Shown here one piece after another: positions 26,530 through 35,164 of a DNA stretch of 64,000 bases. Source of the DNA: Verrucomicrobiales bacterium (GTDB lineage Bacteria; Verrucomicrobiota; Verrucomicrobiia; Verrucomicrobiales; DEV007). Under the pieces are notes generated by a model. That model was not told where the DNA came from and did not search any database. It saw only the letters and a list, made by a program, of their open reading frames with translations. The position numbers and the translations under genes are program-made. The first letter of the stretch is position 1; the number at the start of each line of letters is the position of its first letter. The DNA lies in the NCBI GenBank assembly GCA_028047635.1, contig JAOFXR010000004.1:32858-96857 (forward strand), read 5' to 3'.

Positions 26530-27147
26530 GTGCTTCTTCTGCCACTCTGCTTCCTCATCAGTTGCGAAACAACCGAGCCGGACAAGCGTTATCACCTCAG
26601 TTCCTACCGCGGACTGGAAACACAGTCAGGCCCACTTGGGGATTTGGGAAATAAGGCACTCGTAAAAAAGGCTGACCCCGAAAGGATGAAGCGATACACG
26701 AAAGTGATCGTCGAAGACGTGAAGGTAATACCCTCAAAAAACAAAGATCCTAAAATTCGCAAAGCAACCCGTGAAGAAGGCGAAAAGTTGGCAGAGCAAT
26801 TCGAAGATATTCTCGAAAAAGAACTGAGCAAGAGTTACGAAATCACAAGACGACGTGGCTACAACACGCTCACGGTGAGGGCTGCGCTCACCGTGTTACG
26901 CCCAAGCAACCCTGCTTTATTTGCCGTCAATTATATGCCCTACGCCGGCATTGCCGCATCGGCAGTGACCGCACTGAGCGAGCAAAAGGAAACCCTTGGC
27001 GCAGGAAGCACCACAGTAGAGGTTGAAGTCATCGATGCCCGATCCCGCCGACAGCTCTATGCGATGGTCGATCAGCTCAAGGGAGGAAAGTTTCAGCCGG
27101 GCAGCCTCGAGAAGTGGGGACAAACCCAGGGAGCGATGCGCGGATAG
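26530..27147 (+). CDS. DUF3313-like lipoprotein, probably shortened by a TAG
   Basis: 205 residues from GTG 26530 (no ATG upstream in frame before a TAG). Lipoprotein signal MLLLPLCFLISCETT. The mature part, YHLSSYRGL...VIVEDVKVIP...EEGEKLAEQFEDILEKELSK...LTVRAALTVLRPSNP, matches DUF3313. The frame stops at TAG 27145-27147 within GAMRG-stop-SRKIHREI; relatives usually have a Trp just there. Beyond the stop the same frame stays open for 56 codons to TAG 27316-27318, with a Lys/Ala-rich tail (KPVKKTVKKPAPATKK). A TGG-to-TAG change explains this. The shortened protein keeps almost the whole domain and may still work. Confidence 0.7.
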   Translation: MLLLPLCFLISCETTEPDKRYHLSSYRGLETQSGPLGDLGNKALVKKADPERMKRYTKVIVEDVKVIPSKNKDPKIRKATREEGEKLAEQFEDILEKELSKSYEITRRRGYNTLTVRAALTVLRPSNPALFAVNYMPYAGIAASAVTALSEQKETLGAGSTTVEVEVIDARSRRQLYAMVDQLKGGKFQPGSLEKWGQTQGAMRG

Positions 27148-27329
27148 AGCCGAAAGATCCATCGCGAAATTAATGCAAACGCAGCCAAAGTCGGTCCCAC
27201 CCGGGCAAACGCCAGCGCAAACAAGCCGGTTAAAAAAACGGTGAAGAAACCAGCCCCGGCCACTAAGAAAAATGCAACCGCGACTAAAACGCCCTTCTGG
27301 AAAAAAACGGAGAGCTAGGTCGGGAGTGA

Positions 27330-28832
27330 CTACTTAGCTTTCTTCGCAGGCTTCTTTTTTCTTTTCACCTGAGCCTTCGGCGGCTCAAGGCCGTCATCCG
27401 GCTGATTCCAAAGGCGATAAGGGTCATCGAGTCGGCGCATTTCCGAGAGGAGAAGAGCTTCCATTTCAGCAAGCTTTTCAGCGTATTCAGGATTCTCCGC
27501 GAGATCGGTCAGCGAAGCACTTCCCTGTCCGTGCTCGGCAATAAACTCGTTTGGATTCTCCGCGAGATTGAAAAGCTGAGTTTCCTGAACCTCGCCATCG
27601 AGAACATCATATTTGATCAACTTCCAGTCTCCTTTTTTCACCGCGCGCATCCCCGGCTTAGTCCCTCCGCAATAGACACCGAAAAGCGTGTCCCGAACCG
27701 TCTCCTCGGCACCCGTTAAAACAGGTTTCAGACTCTTACCCTCGACCGACGCAGGCGAGTCAACCCCCGCGAGATCGCACAAGGTCGGAAGCACATCCAG
27801 CAGGTAGGAATTGGCCTGAACGCGCGTTCCGGCTTTAATCCCGGGGCCCTTCACGATGAAAGGAACGCGCCAGGTGTGCTCGTATAGATTCTGTTTTCCC
27901 TGCAATCCATGACGTCCGATCGCCATGCCATGATCCGCCGTATAAATGATGTAGGTGTTGTCGAGTTCCCCCATCGCCTCCAGCTTTTTTAAAACGCGAT
28001 CCATTTGCTGATCAATGTTCTCATCACAGGCAAACTCGCGCCCCAACTCGTTTCGGATCGTTTGCTCATCACGGCGCTCCCAGACACCTGAAACAGCGAC
28101 TTCATCCCGTAAATTCGGATGCCCGTGGTGGAAGGGGTGCTCACCGAGATAGTTCACCGGCAGCGCAGGTTGCTTAGAATTCGCCGGGGGAAACGCTGCC
28201 TTATCCGTGTGATTTATGGCCCCGTATTTGGCGAGCAACTCAGGCGTTCCATCACGAGTGTCGTGGGGATGCGAGAATCCAAAATAGATCAAAAACGGGT
28301 CTTCATCTTTTGCGCTCTCTCTTTCATCGAGATACTCGATGACCCGGTCGCCATGCCAGGCACTCCCTGATTCAGCCGTCCCGCCTCTTTTCGTGGCATC
28401 ATGAACGACTTGAAACTTACTGTTCGCCGCGGCGTAGCTGTTTCCCTTTTTACAGGTCCGCATCGTGTCATAACCGGCCCGGTTGAAAATCTCCGCCATG
28501 ACGTTTTCCTCAATGTCATCAGGGCAGTGCTTACCGTTTTGCCAATTGGGTAAATGCCAGACAGTCCGTCCCGTCATGATCATGTGCCGTGAAGGGGTGC
28601 ACACCGCTCCGCTAAATGAGCCCATGTGATACGCGCCATCGAATACCATCCCTTCAGCAGCCAACTTATCAATCGTCGGAGAATTCAAGGAGGACTCAGG
28701 ATTGTAGACCTTCAAATCAAACGGAGATTGATCATCCACGAGGACGAAAAGAAGATTCGGTCTTTCGTCTGCCACAAGAAGGCAGGGGGAGAGCATCGCC
28801 AGCGCGAGCCAGATAAAGAAAGGTCGTGTCAT
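27330..28832 (-). CDS. Secreted sulfatase
   Basis: 500 residues from ATG 28832 (an upstream TTG-type start at 28877 would put 15 residues ahead of the signal peptide). Metal-binding LVDDQSPFD near 31-38; active-site Cys78 in CTPSRHMIMTG; IYTADHGMAIGRHGLQGKQN near the second metal site. The shape of the motif and the loop SFSGAVCTPSR suggest a branch separate from the other sulfatases here. C-terminus ends in a basic KRKKKPAKKAK tail, unusual for a secreted enzyme and possibly for surface retention. Substrate unknown. Confidence 0.9.
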   Translation of the reverse strand: MTRPFFIWLALAMLSPCLLVADERPNLLFVLVDDQSPFDLKVYNPESSLNSPTIDKLAAEGMVFDGAYHMGSFSGAVCTPSRHMIMTGRTVWHLPNWQNGKHCPDDIEENVMAEIFNRAGYDTMRTCKKGNSYAAANSKFQVVHDATKRGGTAESGSAWHGDRVIEYLDERESAKDEDPFLIYFGFSHPHDTRDGTPELLAKYGAINHTDKAAFPPANSKQPALPVNYLGEHPFHHGHPNLRDEVAVSGVWERRDEQTIRNELGREFACDENIDQQMDRVLKKLEAMGELDNTYIIYTADHGMAIGRHGLQGKQNLYEHTWRVPFIVKGPGIKAGTRVQANSYLLDVLPTLCDLAGVDSPASVEGKSLKPVLTGAEETVRDTLFGVYCGGTKPGMRAVKKGDWKLIKYDVLDGEVQETQLFNLAENPNEFIAEHGQGSASLTDLAENPEYAEKLAEMEALLLSEMRRLDDPYRLWNQPDDGLEPPKAQVKRKKKPAKKAK

Positions 28833-28860
28833 AGTCGGTAAATAAGGGGTTAAACAAAGT

Positions 28861-28888
28861 GAAGACAAGCAAAGCATAGCCTGTCTTC
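28861..28888. other. 7-bp inverted repeat upstream of the sulfatase
   Basis: GAAGACA (28861-28867) and TGTCTTC (28882-28888) flank a 14-nt spacer, 30-55 bp upstream of the sulfatase start on the minus strand. The position is right for an operator. No second copy was found, so this is a weak call. Confidence 0.3.
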
Positions 28889-29027
28889 ATCATATCATAG
28901 CCCCCGACCACACATTTCAAAGCCCACTATTCCGGAAAAAAATCGTGTTAGATCTCAAATGGGGCAAACATCGTGACGCATTAACTGCTGAGAGAGATTC
29001 CCCCCCCCGTCGAAAAGAAATTTTCTT

Positions 29028-29428
29028 TCACAGGTCTCCCCTGCGCTGAGAAACGAACGCCCACAAAAAGAACAGCATGAACACGAAGTCATTGAGACCG
29101 TAAATACTGTAGAAAACTCCGGCGAATAGATCTCTTTCAAAAAGCGACGAAAGACGGTTTGCCGAAAGCCACTTCACCCAAACCACGACATAAACGAGCT
29201 TTTCCAGGGCAAAAATCGCCATCACCCATGAAACGTTGGAGCGAATCAAAGAGGCTGCCCCATAAGCAAGTCCCCACACTGAAATCATGATCAAACCGAA
29301 GTTCGACATCACGACCGGGTCCGCTTCGTTGATTACCTCATTGTGAACCCCTTGGAGAAAAGCAAAACGCCCCCCACATTCATTGCGCACGCAGCGATCA
29401 ATCCATTTCGAAGCAAGTTTCTGGTCAT
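29028..29428 (-). pseudogene. Four-helix membrane protein with one-base frameshift
   Basis: ATG 29428 gives MTRNLLRNGLIAACAMNVGGVLLFSKGFT and then a stop; the second frame gives NEVINEADPVVMSNFGLIM and on to QRRGDL at 29028. Joined by one extra A near 29341, they make a single protein of about 133 residues with four hydrophobic helices (GLIAACAMNVGGVLL, FGLIMISVWGLAYGA, VMAIFALEKLVYVVV, FVFMLFFLWAF). Neither half alone makes sense: the first is one helix and the second lacks a start. One-base loss in an AA(A) run is equally consistent with assembly error. Function not recognised. Confidence 0.6.
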
Positions 29429-29563
29429 ACTTGACTGGTAGATGGTAAACTCAAAAAGGGCGAGGCGCATTGAACTAAGACTCTCCATGAAACTTAGCAG
29501 CAAGGCGGTGTGATACCGTCGTGCGCATTTCGCATGCTCGCCTATCCGGTCAATTGCAAAAGG

Positions 29564-30022
29564 CTATCCTTTTTTTGAAACGAGATAAGCCTCCCGTTTT
29601 CCTGACTCGTATCGCTTCGCCTCCACCGCAAAGCCATTCCGACCGGCCACATCGCGCAAAATAGCATCCCAGTTTTCCCCTGTAAATACGCCTGAGATCC
29701 GCAAAGGAGGCTCAACTCCCAACCCAAGCAGAACAGGCACTCCCGTCTTTTTCGAGAGTGTCGAAAAAACCTCACCAAGCGGTTTATCAGCGACACTCAG
29801 TTCGACACCGGGGCGAGCGTTCGTAGTCAACCTGCTCGTTCGAATAGCGCCGCCACTGGAATCACTTTCCTCATTGTAACCATAGGCAAAGCCTTTCGCA
29901 CTGATACATCCCACCTGAGAAAACGCAGAAGCGAGCAAAGCCAAACCCATCAAAGCGACTATCCACATTCCATCGCAGGAATCCGAATCGCTTGAGCGTT
30001 GGTGACTTGAATGAGCTTTCAT
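29564..30022 (-). CDS. Lipoprotein with STN-like domain
   Basis: 152 residues. The first 18 residues are polar; the hydrophobic stretch MWIVALMGLALLASAFSQVGC looks like a lipoprotein signal with Cys near 39, so Met19 may be the true start. The mature domain (VELSVADKPLGEVFSTLSKKTGVPVLLGLGVEPPLRISG, followed by NWDAILRDVAGRNGFAVE) is the secretin/TonB short N-terminal (STN) fold: a beta-alpha-beta unit in which a conserved Leu-Lys-Lys turn precedes PVLL. STN domains act in outer-membrane secretins and TonB signalling; here it stands alone. Confidence 0.6.
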   Translation of the reverse strand: MKAHSSHQRSSDSDSCDGMWIVALMGLALLASAFSQVGCISAKGFAYGYNEESDSSGGAIRTSRLTTNARPGVELSVADKPLGEVFSTLSKKTGVPVLLGLGVEPPLRISGVFTGENWDAILRDVAGRNGFAVEAKRYESGKREAYLVSKKG

Positions 30023-30066
30023 GAGTTCGTTGGGGCCGGCGTCTGTTCAACAAGGATCAACATGAG

Positions 30067-30091
30067 CCTAAAACCCCGGGCCGGTTTTAGG
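30067..30091 (-). terminator. Hairpin at the end of rnr
   Basis: Perfect 9-bp stem: CCTAAAACC (30067-30075), loop CCGGGCC, GGTTTTAGG (30083-30091). It overlaps the TAA of the RNase R gene (30087-30089). A clear U tract is missing, so it could also protect the mRNA 3' end. Confidence 0.5.
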
Positions 30092-32519
30092 ATTCCGGCT
30101 TCTTCTTTGACTGAGAGCGTCTCCGCCTTGAATTCGAAGAACGTCGTTTTTTGGCCGGAGCTGCTGCCGCATCTCCTTTCTGTCCTTCCGGCGCGCCACC
30201 CTGAGAGGAGCGTTTCTTCTGACTATGTTGAGAGCGAGGAGGCTTCGACGCCCCCGCTTCGGTGCGTGATTTTCCGGCCGGCTTACTGGAACGTCTTTTA
30301 GGACTTGAACCGGAACCCGAACCTGATCTCCGGTCATCACGTCCCCCACTTTTTCCACGACTGCTGCGTCGTTTCTGACCAGAACCACGGCCACCTTTAC
30401 TTCCGCCCCTGCCGCCTCCGCCACCTTTTGTGACGAGACGAAAGTCGACTTCCTTCTTGAAGGTATCCACTTTATCAACTTCAACATCGAGTTCGTCGCC
30501 GAGCCTAATCACCCGTTTGCTGCGACGCCCGATGACCTGAACTCTGGCAGGATCGAACTCGTAAAAGTCATCCTCGATCCGTGACAAAGGAACTAACCCT
30601 CTCATTCCCAAATCGGGAATATCAATGAAAAGTCCAAAGTTCCGAATGTCAGTGACAAGTGCCTTGTATTGCTGTGGATCACCCGCATCCATCTGAGCGA
30701 GGAGATAAGCATACATTTTGACATCCTTACTGTCCCGCTCCGCGTCTGAAGAATTTCGCTCGGTCGTCGAAATGTGCTCGGCAATCCGGGTGAGTTCCGA
30801 AACCGATGACTTCACTTTTTCGAAAAGCGTCCGATGCACAATCAAATCTGCATAACGCCGAATGGGCGAAGTGAAGTGTGCGTATTTCTCCTTGGCCAGC
30901 CCGTAGTGCCCGAGCGGCTCAACCGCGTACCGTGCCCGCATGAGCGATTTGAGAAATCCAATTTTAAGAGCAGCTCCAATCGCGATTGTCCCGAGCCGCT
31001 TCAGCAGCTTTTGGACTTCAGCTGATTTTTCAAGATTTCCGCAGGAAAGATTGTGGCTCAGCACTTCCTGACGATAATCGTAGAGGCGCTTCGGATCAGG
31101 TCTCTCGTGAATCCGGTGAATCGACGGGCGGCGCAACTTGATCAAGCGCGTCGCTACCGCTTCATTCGCGAGCAACATAAATTCTTCGATTAATTGGTGC
31201 GAAAGATCGTTATCGATTTTCTCAATACGCTTCACTTTCCCATCCTCATCGAGGCGAATCTTGGTTTCAGGAAAATCAAGATCGAGCGCACCATTTGCGA
31301 ATCGTCTCTTTCTAATTTTCATAGCCAGTTCACCAGCGTTAACTAGCATCGCCTCGATTTCATCTTTCGGCTTACGACTGAGCACCTCGTAGGCCTCTTC
31401 GTAGGCGTAGCGGCGCTTCGAATGAATCACCGCTTCATGAAATTTGGCCTTGAGCACTTTGCCGTCCCCGTTGATGAGGAACTCAACACACTTCGAAAGT
31501 CGATCTACGTGTGGCTTCAACGAACACAGCTCATTACTCAACGCTTCCGGCAGCATCGGAATAACGCGATCCACGAGATAGGTTGAGTTACCGCGCTTTC
31601 GAGCCTCTTTGTCGAGCGCGGAGCCGGGTTTCACATAATGCGAAACATCAGCAATATGAACCCAGAGCGTCCACCTGTCTCGTCCGACAGGAGTTAGATA
31701 AAAAGCATCATCAAAGTCGCGTGCATCAGCGGGATCAATCGTGATGACATCGTGATCGCGACAATCCGTGCGTCCTGCTACTTCACTCTCGCACACTTTG
31801 TTTCCGATATTCTTCACTTCATTCAACACCTGCGGTGGGAATTTCAGAGGCAGATCGTAATTGCGAAGCACCCCCAGCATGTCGACCCCTTCAGCGGTCG
31901 GTGGCCCAAGTACCTCGGTGATGATACCTTCAGGAGTAGAATGGCGGGATTCCCATTCTTTCAGCTCAACGACGACTTTGTCACCGACACGAGCGGGGCG
32001 ACCAACATCTTTCGCCGGTGGGACATTAATGTCGTGATTCATCCTCGGATCATCAGGCACCACGTAAAGAGACTGCCGCCCTTCTTTCAGCGTTCCCACA
32101 AACTGGCTTCGACGACGCTCCAGAATTCTCACGACGGTTCCCGAGTCGGTCTTGTCGCTTTTCGTCCGCTGGCCCTGCGGTTCCACGTCCAACCGGACCA
32201 AAACCCGGTCATCGTTCATCGCCGTACCCGTGCCGCTGGACGGTATCGCAATCTCTGCTGCACCCGTTTCATCCGGCATGAGGAAACCGCGACCTCCACG
32301 TGTGATTTGGATTCGACCGGCGATCAAATCTGCCTCTTTCGGCAAAATATAGCGGTTCCCTTTAATGCAGGCAATCTGACCGCCACGCTCAAGTTCTTTG
32401 AGGGATTCCTGCAATCGCTGTTGATCGGAGGCTTGTAATTTCAGTCCTTTGAGAAGCGCAGGGACATTGGAGGGCAGATATCGTTTCCGCCCAAGTAGTT
32501 TCAGGATTTGTTCTTCCAT
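30087..32519 (-). CDS. rnr: Ribonuclease R
   Basis: 810 residues. N-terminal winged-helix and cold-shock-like domains (through about 230), then the RNB catalytic domain with ITIDPADARDFDDAFYL near 255-275 (Asp cluster that binds Mg2+), HIADVSHYVKPGSALD, RGNSTYLVDRVIPMLPEALSNELCSL, and HFTSPIRRYADLIVHR; an S1 RNA-binding domain about 625-700 (DIRNFGLFIDIPDLGMRGLVPLS); and a long Lys/Arg/Ser/Gly-rich tail from about 705. It degrades structured RNA 3' to 5' in the cytoplasm, in mRNA decay and rRNA quality control. The basic tail is longer than in E. coli RNase R. Confidence 0.96.
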   Translation of the reverse strand: MEEQILKLLGRKRYLPSNVPALLKGLKLQASDQQRLQESLKELERGGQIACIKGNRYILPKEADLIAGRIQITRGGRGFLMPDETGAAEIAIPSSGTGTAMNDDRVLVRLDVEPQGQRTKSDKTDSGTVVRILERRRSQFVGTLKEGRQSLYVVPDDPRMNHDINVPPAKDVGRPARVGDKVVVELKEWESRHSTPEGIITEVLGPPTAEGVDMLGVLRNYDLPLKFPPQVLNEVKNIGNKVCESEVAGRTDCRDHDVITIDPADARDFDDAFYLTPVGRDRWTLWVHIADVSHYVKPGSALDKEARKRGNSTYLVDRVIPMLPEALSNELCSLKPHVDRLSKCVEFLINGDGKVLKAKFHEAVIHSKRRYAYEEAYEVLSRKPKDEIEAMLVNAGELAMKIRKRRFANGALDLDFPETKIRLDEDGKVKRIEKIDNDLSHQLIEEFMLLANEAVATRLIKLRRPSIHRIHERPDPKRLYDYRQEVLSHNLSCGNLEKSAEVQKLLKRLGTIAIGAALKIGFLKSLMRARYAVEPLGHYGLAKEKYAHFTSPIRRYADLIVHRTLFEKVKSSVSELTRIAEHISTTERNSSDAERDSKDVKMYAYLLAQMDAGDPQQYKALVTDIRNFGLFIDIPDLGMRGLVPLSRIEDDFYEFDPARVQVIGRRSKRVIRLGDELDVEVDKVDTFKKEVDFRLVTKGGGGGRGGSKGGRGSGQKRRSSRGKSGGRDDRRSGSGSGSSPKRRSSKPAGKSRTEAGASKPPRSQHSQKKRSSQGGAPEGQKGDAAAAPAKKRRSSNSRRRRSQSKKKPES

Positions 32520-32861
32520 AGAGTATTGCCAATGAGAATATTGGCTTCAAGGAATGCCATTGTATCGGCCAGTGCGGCTGATGACGAGAATGTTCGTCTA
32601 ACTGAAATTAGGCCCATTAGAAAACGTGAGCCGGCAGCGATGGCTGTCCCTGTTGATAGCGAATTATCGGGCATGGTTTCATTTTTGCAAGCGCTCCTTG
32701 AATTTCGCCTCCCCATCGAGCACGATTCCCTATGAGTTTCGAGTAGTCAATTTTGACAGCTTGTCTGCTGGACAAAAGAGGAGAGTCAGCCGACCGAAGA
32801 GTCTGCCCTTCCCGGTTTCTCCGTGATTTGGCAATCAAGCCACGACACCCTTGAAAGAGAA
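32520..32861. other. 342-bp intergenic region, no gene supported
   Basis: Divergent promoters of rnr and the DUF6172 gene. A minus-strand frame of 57 codons from about 32674 overlaps the rnr start but shows no recognisable pattern. Confidence 0.5.
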
Positions 32862-33167
32862 ATGAAGAAAACTTTCCCATTGGAGAAATCCAATCACAAA
32901 CCGGCCCGGGTGATCGAGTCGATCAAGAGCGACGTGCGAAAATACATCAAACGGGAGCGCAGCAAAAAACTCGCCGAAGATGTCGACTTCATCGATTTCA
33001 ACTGTCGCGTTGGCCCCAGCGAGGAATCAGCAAAAACAGCTCACGTTTCGGCCATCAACGCAGCTATCGATACCGCCGCGGCAGCAGCGACAGACGGGGC
33101 TATCTACATTGAGATCATCTCAAAACCAGGTCGTCGCACACGCAAGGAGACCGACAGAAAATATTGA
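32862..33167 (+). CDS. DUF6172 family protein
   Basis: 101 residues from ATG 32862 (MKKTFPLEK), the standard start of the family; an upstream in-frame start at 32823 is not needed. Sequence KPARVIESIKSDVRKYIKRERSKKLAEDVDFIDFNCRVG and a C-terminal AIYIEIISKPGRRTRK match DUF6172, a small basic cytosolic protein with no known function. The mix of basic and acidic patches suggests nucleic-acid or protein contact, but this is inference. It converges with pdxA; a hairpin separates them. Confidence 0.8.
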   Translation: MKKTFPLEKSNHKPARVIESIKSDVRKYIKRERSKKLAEDVDFIDFNCRVGPSEESAKTAHVSAINAAIDTAAAAATDGAIYIEIISKPGRRTRKETDRKY

Positions 33168-33196
33168 GCCCCCGGCTCGACTCTTTAGAATCGAGA

Positions 33197-33218
33197 GGTA
33201 GGGATAATCGTCCCTACC
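33197..33218. terminator. Hairpin between convergent genes
   Basis: GGTAGGGA (33197-33204), loop TAATCG, TCCCTACC (33211-33218): 8 perfect bp. It lies 29 bp after the DUF6172 stop and directly before the pdxA stop, so it can end transcription from both sides. No long U tract. Confidence 0.6.
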
Positions 33219-33219
33219 A

Positions 33220-34206
33220 TCAACGTTCGCTCATTTTCGCAGCGAGGCGAACCGCCTCGAGCAGGCTCCGGCTACTTGCTTTCCCCTGCCACGCAATATC
33301 CAACGCGGTACCGTGATCAACCGACGTTCGCACGATCGGCAAACCCAGCGTTGTATTGATCGCCTCATCAAACGCGAGCGCCTTCAAAGGAATCAGGCCC
33401 TGGTCATGATACATACACACGTAGGCATCCGTCTCGGCCCGTCGCCATTTGAGAAAAGCCGTATCAGCAGGCAATGGCCCCTCGATATTAGCTCCGGCAT
33501 GACGAGCTGACTCGATCGCCGGAAGAATCATTCGCTCCTCCTCGCGGTTTCCGAAAAGCCCGCCCTCACCAGCATGGGGATTCAATCCGCAGACAACCAT
33601 CTTCGGCTCCCGTCCGCGAATCCGGGCCATCGCCTCACGGGTCAGTTCGATCACTTCGAGAATCCGCTCCTCGGTTAGCAACTCAGGCACCTCATCATAG
33701 CCGACATGAATCGTCACGAGACTGCACGTGATGATTTCTGACGTGAGCATCATGCAATAGCGCTCCGTCCCACTTCGCTCTGCAAAAATCTCGGTATGCC
33801 CCGGTTGTGTGATTCCAGCACTGCTCAGCGCTTCTTTATTAATCGGTGCCGTCGCCACGCCATCAATCGAACCGGCAAGCGCAAGGTCAATTGATTTGGT
33901 AATGTAAGAATAGGCCGCCTTACCCGTTGCTGCATTGACAGTGCCGGGCTCAAAATCAGTTAGACCAATGCTCTCAATGTGAAAGACACTCGGAGCAGAA
34001 ACCGTTTCGATCTCGCTCTCGGCACAAAACGAGGTAGGGAGAGCCTTACCCGTTTTCTCAGCGCAAGCCTCGAGAACAGCACGATCACCAAACACGATCG
34101 GAACGCAATCACTCGCGACCTCTTTATCCGCGAGCAAATCGAGGCATATCTCCGGCCCGACTCCGGCGGGATCTCCCATCGTGATAGCGATTCGTGGCAA
34201 ACTCAT
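33220..34206 (-). CDS. pdxA: 4-hydroxythreonine-4-phosphate dehydrogenase
   Basis: 328 residues. PdxA oxidises 4-phosphohydroxy-L-threonine in pyridoxal 5'-phosphate synthesis (cytoplasm, NAD-dependent). Family features in order: ITMGDPAGVGPEICL at the N-terminus, ATAPINKEALSSAGITQPGHTEIFAERSG with metal-binding His, GLNPHAGEGGLFGNREE, and CMYHDQGLIPLKALAF, followed by PIVRTSVDHGTALDIA. Full length. The operon partner often seen beside it (ksgA or surA) is not adjacent. Confidence 0.95.
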   Translation of the reverse strand: MSLPRIAITMGDPAGVGPEICLDLLADKEVASDCVPIVFGDRAVLEACAEKTGKALPTSFCAESEIETVSAPSVFHIESIGLTDFEPGTVNAATGKAAYSYITKSIDLALAGSIDGVATAPINKEALSSAGITQPGHTEIFAERSGTERYCMMLTSEIITCSLVTIHVGYDEVPELLTEERILEVIELTREAMARIRGREPKMVVCGLNPHAGEGGLFGNREEERMILPAIESARHAGANIEGPLPADTAFLKWRRAETDAYVCMYHDQGLIPLKALAFDEAINTTLGLPIVRTSVDHGTALDIAWQGKASSRSLLEAVRLAAKMSER

Positions 34207-34285
34207 GTTTCGGTGAGTAGTTAACCCTGTTAGGCCATCGACTCAACAGGGTTATGTCGATGACCTGCTCTTGGCGGCTGAGCGC

Positions 34286-34600
34286 TCAAACACTCTTCAT
34301 GATCGCAATGAGCGCTTCGACGACTTCGCTTTTCTCAGACTTTCGCCAGGCGGCGGAAAAGAGCAAGGTCAGCTGTGGTTTCTTCATTTTCACAAACACC
34401 ACCCCTGAATGAGGCAACTGGCTCAGATCCGCCGGAGCAACCGAAACTCCGACCCCGCTTCCCACGAGCCCTAACAACTCGCTAAGCCCATTCGCCTTAA
34501 TCGAGATCTCGGGGTTGATCCCGGCCTTTGCGAAAAGATTCGCCATCAACTCAGGTCGCTCGGGAAAATGCTTCTCGTGGAGGCTCAGAAAATGGTCGTC
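34286..34600 (-). pseudogene. C-terminal remnant of a LysR-type regulator
   Basis: The frame LSLHEKHFPERPELMANLFAKAGINPEISIKANGLSELLGLVGSGVGVSVAPADLSQLP is the second half of a LysR substrate-binding domain. A stop at 34601-34603 closes it upstream; the DNA-binding helix-turn-helix and the first half of the domain are absent. Its upstream edge overlaps the start of the FMN reductase gene on the other strand, so the deletion that removed the regulator ends there. Confidence 0.75.
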
Positions 34601-35116
34601 TTAGGCGGCTCCACCAGCTCGTCATCGATCAACCGTCAACTCGCCAATCATGCAGCAGGCCTCATTCCTTCAGCCGAAGTCACCGACCTCGACCTTCGGA
34701 AATTTGATCTCCCTATCTACAGCTCTGATGAAGAGGAGGCCAATGGCATTCCCGCCGCCGCTCAGGAATTCAAACGCCTGATCGAAAGCCACGGTGGAAT
34801 CGTCCTTTCACTTGCCGAACACAATGGCTCTTACTCGGCTGCCTTTAAAAACCTATATGACTGGGTTTCGCGGATCGATACCAAAGTGTGGTCAGAAAAA
34901 CCGATGCTACTGATGGCTACTTCTCCTGGGGGGCGTGGAGGCGCCACAGTGCTTGAAGCGGCGAAAGCGACTTTCCCGAGAATGGGAGCCGAGCTCAAAG
35001 CCACGTTCAGCCCTCCCTCTTTCTACGACAACTACAGTGCCGAAGAAGGCATCACCAGTGAAGAACACAAGCGGGAACTGGCTCAGGCAGTCAGTGCATT
35101 CACGTCATCAATTTGA
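34592..35116 (+). CDS. NADPH-dependent FMN reductase family protein
   Basis: 174 residues from ATG 34592; GTG 34577 is also in frame. The family start MVVLGGSTSSSSINRQLANHA is at the very beginning, with the FMN phosphate loop (GSTSSSSIN) and the later ATSPGGRGGATVLE. It reduces FMN or quinones with NAD(P)H in the cytoplasm. Normal length for this family (about 180). The first codons run over the LysR remnant on the opposite strand, which suggests that the 5' end was joined to new sequence and the original promoter may be lost. Confidence 0.85.
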   Translation: MVVLGGSTSSSSINRQLANHAAGLIPSAEVTDLDLRKFDLPIYSSDEEEANGIPAAAQEFKRLIESHGGIVLSLAEHNGSYSAAFKNLYDWVSRIDTKVWSEKPMLLMATSPGGRGGATVLEAAKATFPRMGAELKATFSPPSFYDNYSAEEGITSEEHKRELAQAVSAFTSSI

Positions 35117-35164
35117 CGTTTTTCGAATTGCCAGCAGTGGGGGTATGAGGCGTTAATTCTTTCC

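Noticed and set aside
28999..29006. C8 run as a regulatory or phase-variable tract
   Set aside because: It lies between genes without a promoter or frame to switch; only sequencing-error risk is worth noting.
32501..32716. Minus-strand frame of up to 71 codons before rnr
   Set aside because: Overlaps the rnr start, no recognisable domain or convincing start.
32617..32880. Minus-strand frame with VKIDYSKLIGNRARWG
   Set aside because: Covers the DUF6172 start on the opposite strand and has no known pattern; the similarity to real protein is too weak.
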